A stretch of DNA of 64,000 nt from Maratus speciosus (Eukaryota; Arthropoda; Arachnida; Araneae; Salticidae), in assembly GCA_963932465.1 (NCBI GenBank), contig OZ010789.1, positions 597,461,068-597,525,067 on the forward strand, read 5' to 3'. The position numbers and the translations under genes are program-made. Positions 45,696-57,949 of the stretch are shown one piece after another. A model generated the notes under the pieces. The model worked only from the letters and a program-made list of their open reading frames with translations, made no database searches and was not told the DNA's origin. The stretch's first letter is position 1, and the number at the start of each line of letters is the position of its first letter.

Positions 45696-46694
45696 TATAT
45701 TAGAAAAGTATAAATGGATATACCATAAAAGTTCAAAGATATATGGAACCTATATAATAGCAAATATAGATATTCTGTATATATGTTATTCCATATAGAT
45801 TTTTAGTTAACCTTTAAAGACATAGTAGGTGTACTGAGAGAGCCATTCAATGGAAACTAGTCGCGAAACCCATAGTATTTATGCGATTAATTCTCATTAA
45901 ATTAGTCTGTTTTTAACAATTTGACGTTTATTGCTTTTATACTGCTACTGGGCATTGCATTACATAAATATATCCTTAAAATTTGTTATCTATGCTTTAA
46001 AAGCCAATGGAGCATAAAGTACGCCGTCCCTGTCATTATGTATGTCCAAATCGTCCATGTCTTTAAGGGTTAATATCTCGGCTAATTACCGACGATTTTT
46101 TCCGAAATTCATGATAAACAATGCTTTTATACTTATGCTATGATAGGTACCTTCAGCTCTGCTCAACACTTTTGCAAAAGTCCGTAAATCGAAATTTGAG
46201 TGTAACGGAAAAATGCGATTTTCTCAAAAACTATTTGACCTAGGCTAATCGCTATAATTTTCCTGCAAGGTTTAAATTAATGTCTACAACCCCTAATTTT
46301 TTCATAATTTTAGTTTGAATAGATTCGGAATTAGATAGGGGGGGGACACATTTTTGCACTACATTTTCCACTATAACTTTGAATATATAATACGTAAAAT
46401 TAAATGAAATATATTTTTGATTTCAGCGTTACGAAAGATTTCACACGATACTCCACACGATATACAAAGAAAATATTTTTTTAAGTATCTTAATTAGCCC
46501 TTCTGCATTTTCCCAAATTATATTTATGGATATTTATTAATTTGTAAATATGTGAGTCAATAATCTTTATTAATTCCCCCAATTTGAACTTTCCACGTTG
46601 CATAGTTTACGAGTAAAAGGGCTGTGACAGACAGACACAACAGTGATCTAATAATGGTTCCGTTTTTACTTTTTAAGTACGGAACCCTAAAAAT

Positions 46695-47160
46695 GAATAA
46701 AATTTCGAGTGATTTTCACTTCATTTATAAAAGCAATTTGAAATGATTAGAAGATAAACGAATAGCAAACGAAAAGTGAAATAAATTCTTTGGAATAAAT
46801 TAATTTATCTCTGGATAGATTAATAGGCCGTTTTATTGAAAAAAGTATAAAAAAGATTTTCATGTTAATCTATTCTTTTAATGGAGCTTTCTATTTATTC
46901 CCTCTTTCTATTTACATTATACATTTTAATTTGATTATATAGTAGTAATTTAAAAACAAAATTAATCTCTTTGAAGCGATATGCTTAAGTAATTGGGAAG
47001 CTACTGCATGAATCATTGGATTTAACAAAGAAATCTGATTATTTATGGTATCTGACTACGTGAGGAGCAACTTTCTAACAGAAATATCTTTAATTATAGT
47101 TTAAACAATTTTTTTTGGAAGATTGTAAATCAAAACGACCCAGAAAAGCAAAAAAAAAAA
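46695..47160. other. AT-rich DNA, no gene recognised
   Basis: No recognisable feature; a short poly-A run lies just before 47165. Confidence 0.5.
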
Positions 47161-47300
47161 AAAAATTCCTGCCGGCTCGGGCCTACAGGCGGAGGTAGAT
47201 TTCGAAGTTAAGTACTAAATTAACCAACAAAATTTAAATCAAGATTAGAGATAAACCCAGTTCCTCCCACTAAGAATGAGCTCTAGGGAGCTAAACATTT
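47161..47300 (-). mobile_element. tRNA-derived SINE, diverged (family 1)
   Basis: The minus strand reads GGGAGGAACTGGGTTTATCT, parallel to GGGAGGTGCTGGGTTTGATC in the 30-kb SINE. A GC-rich tail CGCCTGTAGGCCCGAGCCGG follows. The A box is not clear. Confidence 0.55.
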
Positions 47301-47956
47301 TGTGAAAATTCTAATATACACGAATACAGACACGCGTGCATATGGAATAGGTTTAAAAAATAGCTAAAGCAAATTCAGAGAACCTCAAAGTGATAAATAA
47401 GTTAATATTTCCATAGTCGGGTTTTTATCATGTTTTAATGAGTTTCTTCAAACTCACATGACGATACATATTCACCTGCTGAGGTCCATTTTATTTCCAA
47501 TATGACGCAATATTTTGTTGTTGTTTTTTAATTTGTCAAACTATTTATTTCATTTTGAGTTTTCATGCGGAAATCTTGCTCTAGGAAACTTATGACGTAA
47601 TATTCAATTTGTTTTCAATTCGTCAAACTATTTAATTTAATTTAATTTTTCACGTGAAATTCTCGCAAAAGAAAAGCAATTGTTGTGGTGAGAATTTTAT
47701 TGCTTTTTTCTTAATTGTTGGCAACTGCAATAATGAAAAATATTTATTTTTTTCTGTTATTGTTGTGTAAGAGCTGATTTTATCGGAATCATGTTAAGAT
47801 GGTATTCAAATTTTTGAACCCTCCCCATTTCCATTCCCTTGGTCCGATTTTATCCATTTTCAATCCCCGCCGAGATGTTAGCCATCTCAAAGTTGTTGGC
47901 GAGTTTGAAGACGATCCGTGCATAATTGCGACTTTTATCGTGCGGACAAAATTTAG

Positions 47957-47960
<4 letters not shown>
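47301..47960. other. AT-rich DNA, no gene recognised
   Basis: The 47799-48065 plus-strand frame includes a GC-richer part (near 47815-47950), but its C-terminal half is translated (TA)n. I recognise no domain in it; it may be an old repeat fragment. Confidence 0.45.

Positions 47961-47963
<3 letters not shown>

Positions 47964-48008
<45 letters not shown>
47964..48008. repeat. (TA)n microsatellite
   Basis: About 22 TA units. Confidence 0.95.
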
Positions 48009-48012
<4 letters not shown>

Positions 48013-48703
48013 TTTTAGGTGGGGGTGGTTTTGGGTTCCTGTGGTCCTATAATGAAAAGTTATGAAGGAATTTTTCAAAAGTCGCACCATGGTAACGACT
48101 GCAATAGGTAGTATTTCTTATGAAATCTACCTAAAAATATATTCCATATATTGATTACGTTTTAGTAAATTGAGGAATTTGTGGTAAAATTTTGTGAAAC
48201 TGATCATATTACGCAAAACACTCTGCGGAATAATCTATCGTATATATATGCATTTTCGGAATACACGTAATCTGTATGAAAATGGTGTAGACAATAAACT
48301 GAGTTCCAAGATGCATTATAAATTTATGGCATACCACATCTCTTTACATGCATTTTTTTAATTCATAGTTGGCAATCGTCTAAAACACCTAAATCAACAA
48401 AAATTATATTTTTCTGAAATTAATGTTTAGCTTAATGCCTGCACAAGAGAGTTCAATAACCTACAGTTTCAATTTTATTGACATATTGAGTTTCTGAGAA
48501 ATTATGTTTTGAGTATGGTATTGTCACTGAAAAGCGCATTTTCCATAAAATGCTTTTAAAGTTTACATTTATGTTTTACCAAAAGTATTTACATTTATGT
48601 GTATCTGAATTTTAGTGGAGTTATAAATAATGGATTTTCCTTTAGTTCTAAGACTTCTTTTATTATTTAGAAATCAGTATTTGGCAATTTTTTTATGTAG
48701 CGG

Positions 48704-48734
<31 letters not shown>

Positions 48735-48918
48735 GCTTTGCACTGAAACTTTTGGCACTTCCGGTTTCATTGATATCTGTCAAGTAGTTTTTAAATCAGT
48801 ATAACTCAAGTTTTATTTAGAGTACACTAAAATTAAGCACAGGTTTGCAAAGATAGTGGATTAGGCTTTAACAAAATGTCAAGTAAAGAAACTACAACTT
48901 TTGGTCGAATTTTACATA
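48009..48918. other. AT-rich DNA with poly-A tract
   Basis: A poly-A run of about 29 nt lies near 48704-48732. No gene recognised. Confidence 0.5.
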
Positions 48919-49634
48919 TTAAGGGGGTCCGAAACAAAAAAAAAAATCTTCAAATTTTCTAAAAAGATTTATTGCATTAAAAATTTCCCGGTTTTTATAT
49001 GCTTAAAAGGACGTTTAAACCACGTTTCTATCTTAATTGGAACAGGAAATATTAATTTTTTCGTTTTGGTTTGTTTTTAAAATCTAGCTTTCAAGTAACT
49101 GTTGCCACGGAAGAGATGAAATGTGCTTTTCTTCATGATGGGATTTTCACCATTTACCGTATTTAAATTGTTATAAGTCAAGAACCATTAAAGGTAAATT
49201 CTTTAAACTTGGAACATGCCTCTTTCAATTGTTTTACCTTAATTTTGTTCCAGAAAATTTGAAAAAAAAAATACTTATGTTTGAAAATATGTTTTTAAAG
49301 TTACATCATTTTTGTCTTAAATTTTTACTTTAAATATATTTAATTTTTATTTAAATTAATATTTTTAAAAATGCTGAATCTAAATTAAAACTTATACATT
49401 TCTGTTTATTTAAATTATAAAAAATGAAATTTTACAAATAATACTTCTAGTTATAACGATTTTAAATCGCCCCACTTTATATATATATATATTTTTTTAT
49501 ATTTTGACGGTTTTTTTATTATGAGAAGTTTTAGCATGTGATTTTCTTTACAAATAATGTGCTTAACAATCACAAAAAATAAAAATTTTAACTTAAATAA
49601 AAGTTACATAGAAATTTGTCCCAGACCTCCTTAA
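48919..49634. mobile_element. TTAA-bounded MITE
   Basis: Ends are TTAAGGGGGTCCGAAACAAA and, in reverse, TTAAGGAGGTCTGGGACAAA. TTAA lies at both termini (48919-48922 and 49631-49634). TTAA targets are used by piggyBac and Kolobok elements. Non-coding, very AT-rich inside. Its right TTAA is also the left TTAA of the next element. Confidence 0.8.
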
Positions 49635-50379
49635 GGTGTCTTGTACCTTTTAAACGGGACGAAATTTAACAAAAAAATTTAAAGTTTGAATTAGTCTATC
49701 TTCAAAAACTTTTTATGTATAAACATAAAATTTCGGATATTGATTAAGCAGATTGTGCTTTCTAATATGCTATCATTAGAAATTTATTAGCCTTTTACAG
49801 AATTTGTGTATTGTTGAAATCAAAATAGCTCTTTTTTTTACTCCATAAGTCATTGCGCACGTGATATCTTGAGAACGTATGTATGGATTGTCATGAAATT
49901 TGGTAAAGATACTAAACATATATGTGTGTTTAAAAGTAACTACTCTTAGGCGAAAATTATTTCCTTAACTATATAAAAAATATTTTTATAAAAGAAAAAA
50001 ATAATATATCATTTTAATGAATAAAAATAGTCATAATTAAAAATATTACCATTGTAAATACCCAAAAGTAGTTCATTTTAAAGACACGTATTTGTTTAGT
50101 ATCTTTACCATGTTTCATGACAATCCATACAAGAACAATCCATTTTTTCTCAAGATATCATGAGCGCAATGACTTCTGGATTAAAAAAAGAGCTATTTTG
50201 ATTTCAACAATACACAAATTCTGTAATTTGTAATGGTAGCATATTAGAAAGCACAATCTGTTTAATCAATATCCAAAATTTCACTTTTATACATAAAAAG
50301 ATTTTGAAGATAGACTAATTCAAATTTTGAAGTTTTAAGTTAATTTTCGACGCATTTAAAAGGTGCAAGGTCACTTAAG
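49631..50379. mobile_element. TTAA-bounded fold-back element
   Basis: Ends are TTAAGGTGTCTTGTACCTTT and, in reverse, TTAAGTGACCTTGCACCTTT. TTAA lies at both termini (49631-49634 and 50376-50379). The inverted arms extend about 330 bp each, with blocks such as TAGCTCTTTTTTTACTCC and TGTCATGAAATTTGGTAAAG and their inverses on the other side. A potential hairpin of nearly the full length. Confidence 0.87.
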
Positions 50380-50593
50380 TCGTAGTCAGATATCTTAAAG
50401 TAGAAACGAAATGATGAAATGCACGTTTGTTAGCAGCTTTTCTTCTTCTAATTCTTTTGTATTTAAAATTTTATCATTTTTCTATAATTTTTTACCTCAC
50501 GTATCTAAATTTTGGAATGAAGTGTTCGTAAGTAAATTTGAAAAAAAAAAAATAAAGAAATAATATAGCTGTTTGTTAAAAATTTGTTTATTC

Positions 50594-50631
<38 letters not shown>

Positions 50632-52875
50632 ACATATAATACAATGACAATAATGACATATAGTACAATACTCATGCATTGACTTTGAGGAAAAAATAAA
50701 ACTTAAACATATAATGTAAAAACTGTTGAGAGGGTACTTTGGTAATTTTCTATCTAATACAATCACATCAAAATGCCGTTTTATACAGGTAGAGTACAAA
50801 GGAAAACAAAGACAAAAATTATACTTACGTTTTAATGTTAACAATTTTCATGATCGGCGATTGTAGATTTAGAGAACTATTGCTTTAATGTTCTTAAGTT
50901 TTATTTTTTTTTTCAGCTTTTCAATTTCGCAAACCCCTACATTTAATTTCCTAATTTTCCAAATGTTTACTCTTACAGTCTCTTACAGAAAATTAAAGGA
51001 AAACTATTGTCTATATTATAAAGTGTTGTATTGTTTAATTATATTTTTTTAAAAATTTCAGTATTTAGTCCGTTACTGATTCTGCGAATTACTATATTAA
51101 GGTATTCTGTCACAAAGTTATAAATCTATCTCTCAAATAGTTCTATCTCTCAAATAGTTCTATCTCTCACGAACTTTCCTCTAATTTATTCTTGAAGAAT
51201 ATTTCACGTCATTTTAATTTTAACAGTAAAAGACAGCTCGGGATTTGAAATCAATAAGTAATTATACATATCCTAAAGTTTGAAACTCTGAGGAAACTTA
51301 CAGCTTACTTACAGAAAGTTTGGATACATAAAGTTAGATATTTTGAAAAGGTAACTTCAAATTATAATATAAATATGTTCCTAACTTACACATTTTCTGA
51401 GATGCATTAGAAATAATATATATATTCTTATACTGTCTCGATTCTCGATACTTCAGTAAATGTATGCGTAAGTTAATTTCGATGGACGAAAATTTTTAAG
51501 GCTATATTCTCTCTTCTTATTTTTCAAAACGCTTTTCTTTTAAGTCTAAAAACACTGGTAATTCATAAAATTGAAGAATATTATACCTGAGTAAAATTTG
51601 GTCTTGCAAAAATGGGGATTTTGTGTTTGTATTTTTTCGAACAACAACAACAACAAAAAAAAAAAACATCTAAATGCTGCATATAGAACACAGGAACATT
51701 GTAGAAATTTACAAATTATAAATTTAAAAAATATATTTTTTTACGCAAATGGATTTTTATTTGATCAAAAACAAATATTTTTGCAGTTGATACTACATCT
51801 CAAATCCCTAAATTTCGAAAATAACTGTTGGTGAACGTTAAAAAGCGACGCCGTGTATAGATAAAAAAGATCAATTTTAATGCGTTTTTTTTTCCTTTTT
51901 ATTATTTATCTCCGATTTTTGAAAATAGAAATATTGGCCTAATTGATTTACGTAGAATTTCTTTGATTAAATAAGAAAAACTGTTTTCCTTAAAAATTAC
52001 TGGTAATAACAATCAAGGATTATCAGCATTTTATACGCCTCGTATACATGATTCACATGGCGAAACAGTTAAGACAGATCACTCATGATCATGCGTTGAA
52101 TTTTGCGATTTTAAAGCAAGTCACTAAGTCTTAAATTTCAATAATCCCTAGAAATAGGAAATATAAAATATGTCGTTCAGAAAGAACAGATAAATATAAA
52201 AAAATAATTTTCTTAGCTTTAAAAAAAAACATATTTCATTCGTTCCTAAAATTTACCTCCCGGTGACAAGGGAATTAAATAGTTAGATATCACAGCCAAT
52301 TTTAAACGCTAAATATATTTTTAAATGAATATTTTCTCAACCATTTACTCACATACTTGATACGACATAATTTAAGAGAAATGCAAATGAGGCTTAATTT
52401 GAATATGACGACGATCTACCGCAAATTTGATCTTCTTCCGGACACTTTAGCACAATTTCAATGTATCACTTTGAACATTCGTAAAAATAAAATACATAAA
52501 TTATTGATGTTCAGAGCTACGACACTTTTAAAAATATTTTTTGAAATTGAGCATTTGGTATTGTCAGCTAATGTTTTATTTAAAAATATTTAAAGGGGAG
52601 TTCTTCCGATACGGCCTTTTGGGCATTATTGGGAATTCTTTTATTTAAATAATGCAAAGGGGAAACAATTGATTTTTCTACTATGTGTGCGATTATGCGT
52701 ATTATTGAAAGTGAAATTATGAAAATTTAAGCGATCCAATTCCGTTCAAAAGTTCACTAAGCTTTGCTTGCACTGTAAATTGATGTAAGTGATTGCGTAT
52801 TTAATATTAATCTAACACAAATTAAAAATCACACTCATACTTAAAATTTAACTAGTCGGATGTACCAATCTCAAA
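50380..52875. other. AT-rich DNA with minor simple repeats
   Basis: Poly-A at about 50599-50626. A short tandem repeat of TCTCTCAAATAGTTCTA lies at 51127-51170. No gene recognised; frames such as 50497-50844 minus and 52357-52593 plus carry no known domain. Confidence 0.5.
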
Positions 52876-53912
52876 ACTTTCTTCAGTCTCACACATGTTA
52901 ATAATTCAAAATTCGCTATCGCACTGTCAAAATAAAATGGGAATATATGCCCCTCATGAGGATTCTAATGATATGAATTTCCGTGCTTGAGATATGACTA
53001 TCGCTGAAATCGTGTAAAGCCATCAAAATACAGCCAAGCAGCCCCACCTATTGGGTAATTTATACCAAAACCTAATCAGCAACAACTTATGTCAACGTCT
53101 GACTGAATCTGAAGTTTGAAGAAATCCGTGCTTTAGTTCTTCAGATAGAGATATTGCAAAAATCGCGGAATTTCACCATAGCAGCGTCACCAATTGGGCG
53201 ATCAACACTAAAAATTAATCAGCAACAATTTGTGTCAATGTCAAAATTCGGGTATTAATCTTGTGATAGAGCTATTGCAGGAATCGTAAAAAAATGAGTA
53301 CAGCAGCGCCCCTGTGGGGCGATTTACACCAACACGTAATAAGCACAAATTCCTATCAAGGACTAACAGAATCTGAAGTTTGATGAAAATCCGTGCATTA
53401 GTTTTTGAGATAGAGCTACAGCGAAAATCGTTTAAATCCTGAAAAATGCAGCATAGCCGCGCCATCTGTTGAACTATTTACATCAAAACATTATCCGCAC
53501 CAATTCATATAAAGGACTAATTGAATTCAGATTCAGTTAATTTGATAAAAATCCGTGCATTAGTTTTTGAGATATTAACTATTTCAGAAATCGCGAAAAA
53601 TGCTGTATAACAGCGCCACCTCTTTAGCGATTTAAACCAAAAACTAATCAGCACCAATTTATATTAGGCAGTAGCTGAATATAAATTTTTATTAAATTCC
53701 GTACATTAGTTCTTGAGATAGAGCGCCCACAAAATTTGTGTCACATACAGACAGGTAGACAGACGAAAAGATAGGCAGACAGACAGACAGACATTTTGTA
53801 AAAGCATCTTTTTCGGTATCTCTGACGCCTAAAACGTGTATATCCGTCTAAAACCGGAAGACGAAAAATTTCACGAATCCAATACTTTCTTCTTGTAAAG
53901 ATAGAAGAAAGT
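52876..53912 (+). mobile_element. Tandem-repeat-carrying element, copy 2
   Basis: Bounded by ACTTTCTTCAGTCTC at the left and GATAGAAGAAAGT at the right. It carries about five tandem units of 127-159 bp, each with CCGTGCATTAGTTTTTGAGA and GCAGCATAGCCGCGCCA-type blocks. After the array come a CAGACAGACAGACAGACA run and then AAACCGGAAGACGAAAAATT. ACTTTCTTCT/AAGAAGAAAGT near the right end can form a small terminal hairpin. It is the reverse-orientation partner of 4161-4960. No coding; class not assigned. Confidence 0.78.
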
Positions 53913-54074
53913 AAAAATTAGTCACATGCTAAATTTGATAAGATTAGTAAAGTTTTTGAAAATGTCGTCTGTTTTAAATTTGTGACCATTTTTTGGCACG
54001 AATTTTTTTTATTTGAAAACTTTGGATGGAAAATGGAAATTATTTAAAATTTTAATTTAAAGGTTTGTCGTTTA

Positions 54075-54079
<5 letters not shown>

Positions 54080-54119
<40 letters not shown>
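54080..54119. repeat. Poly-T tract
   Basis: A T-run of about 40 nt shortly before a MITE. Confidence 0.93.
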
Positions 54120-54121
<2 letters not shown>

Positions 54122-54166
54122 TTAAAAAAATAAACAATAATAGCTTGAGCGATTTAAGTGTAAGTA

Positions 54167-54169
54167 CAC

Positions 54170-54207
<38 letters not shown>

Positions 54208-54579
54208 GTAATACTACATATGTAAAGTTAGAGAAATCTGTATGCCTACTAAAGTTTTATCTGTACACTACACAAAAACAGATATAAATCTATAAAACTA
54301 GTTTTTGTAAAACTACATAAACCTGTAGCTTTTCAAAAGACTCCACTAAAATTACTGCAATCTTACTAAAATGTTACCTGTAACCTGGGATGCAGTTACA
54401 TAAAATGTTCTAGGAATCCAAGTTTTCTAAAAAATTCCGAGGAACCTGACAGATTTTTTGATTTACGGTGCAAAAGTGTATTTGTGACATGAATTTTTGT
54501 TGTTGCCGTTACATAAACAATTCTAGAAATCCGAGTTTCCTAGAAACATTGTATTAATTTTAGAGATTTTTTTACAGTG
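54167..54579. mobile_element. CACTGTAAAA MITE, copy 2
   Basis: Ends are CACTGTAAAAAAA (extended to about 30 A) and, in reverse, CACTGTAAAAAAATCTC, flanked by TA (54165-54166 and 54580-54581). Collinear with 35277-35658, for example AACTAGTTTTTGTAAA and TTTTTGTTGTTGCCGTT. Confidence 0.88.
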
Positions 54580-54695
54580 TACACTGTACAGGATTAAAAA
54601 AATGTACCCATATTTCAAATATTGAATTATGCATTGGTGGATAAAAGTATTAAAACAATTGCGAATATGTAAGAGTATTAAAACAATATATTATA

Positions 54696-55060
54696 CTAGG
54701 GGGCTCTGCCCGCTGCAAGCTACGCTCGCCAACCCCTGTTCAGACACCGCAGAATCTAAAAACACGCTAATCTGATGGATTTTTAAAATATTAGAGAAGA
54801 TTGAATTGTACTGAAAAAAGCTGTGCAGATTTCCCTGTAAACGGGTTTCCATTCAATTACCTTTGATTGCAAAAACTTAAGGGCGAATCAGTTGCTGTTA
54901 AGACATCCAATGGTCGTTTTCGTTTTTGATTAAAGAGGATCAGTTAAACATTTGAAAATAAGCTAAAATAAAATTAATTAAGTATAAGAGTCTTTGTCTC
55001 CCGGTATTTTAAAACAATCTCTATAACAATAGCCTAAGTCATTTGACTATCATCAACAGT
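54696..55060 (-). mobile_element. Helitron 3'-end copy, minus strand
   Basis: On the minus strand the segment ends GGGC-AGA-GCCC (54701-54711), two bases, then CTAG (54696-54699) followed by T, a good Helitron 3' terminus. Next to it lies GGCGAGCGTAGCTTGCAGC, shared with 61100. Homology to the 61-kb copy stops near 55060, so only about 365 bp remain. Confidence 0.75.
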
Positions 55061-55264
55061 TCCTGGCGGACCACCTCGTTTTTTATACTCTAGGTGCCAT
55101 TTTGGTACTTTAACGTTAGACAGACACATGTGAAAAGTCGTCAAATATTATTCTATCGCCATCATTTCATCTATATTATAATAGTTCAAGTCGTCAACTG
55201 TCATAACCAAATACGGTCTGATCCCTTCGCCGCTCATATGAAAGTTTGGCAAAGATGTCATATG

Positions 55265-55440
55265 CGTCCCATATTGGCGTGATTTTTCAACAACGCCAAT
55301 TTGTGGAACTCATCAACAGCATAAACAGCAACATCCGGCTTACCATATCAAGCAAAATAACGATACTTTGGCGCCAGTTATGTGCCCGTTCCGTATATGA
55401 CATCGACGTCAGAAAAAAAATCGCGCCAATATGGGACGGT
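55265..55440. repeat. Short inverted repeat pair
   Basis: GTCCCATATTGGCGTGATTT on the left and, in reverse, GTCCCATATTGGCGCGATTT on the right, about 120 bp apart. Could be a small MITE; no target duplication identified. Small open frames here are not genes. Confidence 0.55.
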
Positions 55441-55678
55441 AAGTTATCCATTTTGATTAATAAATCAAATTTTATTTAAAAAGAATTCTAGGTACTGTTA
55501 CGCTAACAGGATGCAAATCTCGCCAATAGCTTTTTTTCAATCGCCAGTTAGCATTTTTTTTTTTTTTCGAGTGGTAATATTTGGCCAGATACGCACCGCA
55601 GGTTTGGCGTGATTTTTATTTTTTTACGAAAATTTGGCGAAAACCTCGTTTTCAAATACCAGTTACATATGTATTTTT

Positions 55679-55973
55679 GGTATTCCTTAGATATCCTGAC
55701 GACCAAAAGTCTATCGCCAAATTATAAGATTAAATGCCAAAAAGGGTTGATCGTAAATGTCACATTCACTTGACTTTAAGCAAGTTACACGTGTTTGCGT
55801 CATCAAGTGATTTTTATTTCGAAGCTTTTTTCGTATATTTATTAATGTTATACTAATTTATTTGTTCTTTCGTTATTTAAAATAAAAATTACGTCAATTT
55901 GTATAATTTGGCGAGTGTTTTGGCGATTTATATAATTATTCGAAATTGGTCGACGGAATAACTAAGTAGTACT
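55679..55973 (-). mobile_element. MITE with 8-bp target duplication, copy 1
   Basis: The left end GGTATTCCTTAGATATCC and the reverse right end AGTACTACTTAGTTATTCC share CTTAG..TAT-CC..ACGACCAA/GTCGACCAA. The flanks GTATTTTT (55671-55678) and GTATTTCT (55974-55981) form an 8-bp duplication with one mismatch. It is the reverse-orientation partner of 62703-62994, sharing TTCTTTCGTTATTTAAAAT and CACATTCACTTGACT. Confidence 0.8.
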
Positions 55974-56372
55974 GTATTTCTTAATTACTTTCTATTATTT
56001 TCTAAAGTAAATATAAAAAATAATTAATAATCATAGAACAAAATAATTTATGTAATTTGTAAAAAGAAATAAAAGTAAATAAACATTTATTATCAAATAA
56101 ACAACAATAGCCGGGTTACCATGTCAACCTTTTCTGAAATATATATAAAAAAATATCTGTTTGATTAAAATTTGAGTTGCCATCATTAGAAAAATGTATA
56201 TAAAATTAGGAAAAAATTAATATTTCGAAAACTAATTCGAATTTAAAAATTCTAATACCAGTTTTGAAATCTGCGGATCAATATTGGTTTTTGGTGTTAA
56301 TTTCATCGCAAATTATTCCATATTTTAGGAGAAATCGGCGTGAAACATAATCAGTTATTTAATCAGTCGATT

Positions 56373-56425
56373 CATACTTCCGTTTCATACTTCCGTTTCA
56401 TACTTCCGTTTCATAAATTCGTTTC
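56373..56425 (+). repeat. 13-bp tandem repeat
   Basis: CATACTTCCGTTT repeated about three times with a fourth, diverged unit (CATAAATTCGTTT). Confidence 0.88.
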
Positions 56426-57949
56426 ATTAGGATTTTATATATATTGGTTAGATTTAGATGAAAGTACGTCAGTGTTTCGTGTAAATAAAACAAAATTAAT
56501 AAAAGATAGATACTAAATTAAACCAACTTAAAAATGAAAAACAGTATAAGGCGGCTATCGAGAAACTTTCTTCTATATCATTCTAATATAAAAATATTAG
56601 CGTAATGAAAATGTATGATTGGACATCCCAAAACTTTATTATATACTTGTACTATTATAATAATTTGCTATGTGAAGCTCTGGCATTCCCCGCAGTCGTG
56701 GATATAACCTTAAAAGTACCTAAAATCAATGTTTACATATTTTATATTTTTAAACTAGGACTTCCCTTTGAGGGATTAGTCTGAGCGATATTGCTGAGAA
56801 CATAGATTTAATAATAACATGTGGAAGCAATGAAAGTGAGATGTTATCTTTAATTGTCCATATACTGCGATAAATTGAGATGATGAAAACAAACGAGTCG
56901 TAGAATTACAAAATCTTATATATAAATTCGTATGCACTGTTTAAAAAAATGGGAAAGCAAACCATGCAGGACAGACATGCATGGATATAAAATTGTAAGT
57001 ACGAAATATATTAAAAGCAAAATAGAAAATGAAACTCTAAATTATTTTATATCGTAATTGTAACTGTATAAAATGATGTCAAAAGCACAATCAGACGCTC
57101 TACACCAATTTGAGTAACTTTAAATGACAAATATGTGATGTTTGAAAAGAATGGACTATACTTTATATAGTGTGTGCTCCCCCGGAAAAGTTAATATTGT
57201 ACAACATCTGTTTCCCACGCATGCAATGAGGTTGTGGATAAGAATTAAGGAATTTTCTCTTCTAAATCTGATGTAGTATCAAAGTACCGAACACATCAAT
57301 AGTGGCATTCAATGCATCGTTAGAGTCTGTTTTAGATATGCTCGATCAGATTTAAATGATGAATGCTTGCTGGCCACTACATACGCTGTATCGTTTTGTT
57401 TTCAAACATATTCTGCACAAGTTGAGCTGAATTTAGCATGCATTAAATAAAAGAAATAGGCAATGATTGCAGCATAAAGTATGACACAAAATCTGAATAT
57501 ATCGTCTGCATAACCTTTGAGCTGTCAAAGTGTCATTTGAAGTAATTTACAAATCCATACATATTTTTTTCAGCAAATCATGCAAGCTAAAATACGCTCA
57601 TATGAACCCGATTACGAAATTTCACAAGAATAAGTTAATATATAAAAAAAATCTACTAATGACAATGGAGAATATGACCTTATGATAAAATCTCTAGAAA
57701 AGTGAATCAGAAAAATAAAATCATATCAATTTTAAAACTGCACTTCCCGCTGTTAGTGGTCTTGGCGAGAGAGAGAAAAGCCTCGAGAAGGAACACTTTA
57801 ACAAGTACTTTCGGGCAACATACTCACTGTTTCATACAGGTCTTTATTTGACATTTACACAATTTATTTAATGCTAGGTGGATATCTATCTGTTTTGTTG
57901 CATTTAAATTGCATGTTTTGTGGAGGAAATGCGGCATTATGAAATATTT
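56426..57949. other. AT-rich DNA, no gene recognised
   Basis: No recognisable feature. Slightly less AT-rich than the neighbours between 57050 and 57450, but no open frame or domain. Confidence 0.5.

Larger units (their letters stand above)
44321..46694 (+). repeat. Arthropod-type interspersed repeat, copy B (complete, with insertions)
   Basis: The start is TAAACGGTCAAATGCGAGTA then GAGGGTTCCGTACAAT. The end is GGTTCCGTTTTTACTTTTTA then GTACGGAACCCTAAAAAT. GGGTTCCGTAC near the start and GTACGGAACCC near the end form an 11-bp inverted pair. Without the 1216-bp insertion the unit would be about 1.16 kb. Before the end lies GGGCTGTGACAGACAGACAC, the same kind of motif as in copy C. Homologous to 5692-6775. 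Non-coding, class not assigned. Confidence 0.8.

Noticed and set aside
44443..45713. Two similar frames (44443-44664 minus and 45510-45713 plus) that look like paralogues
   Set aside because: They are the two inverted arms of one transposon.
47799..48065. 88-residue frame that begins with ordinary-looking sequence
   Set aside because: Its second half is (TA)n translated as YIYI, and no family is recognised.
55170..55500. Helitron start TCTATATTATAATAG at 55170
   Set aside because: No hairpin plus CTAG end follows; the CTAG at 55489 has no hairpin.
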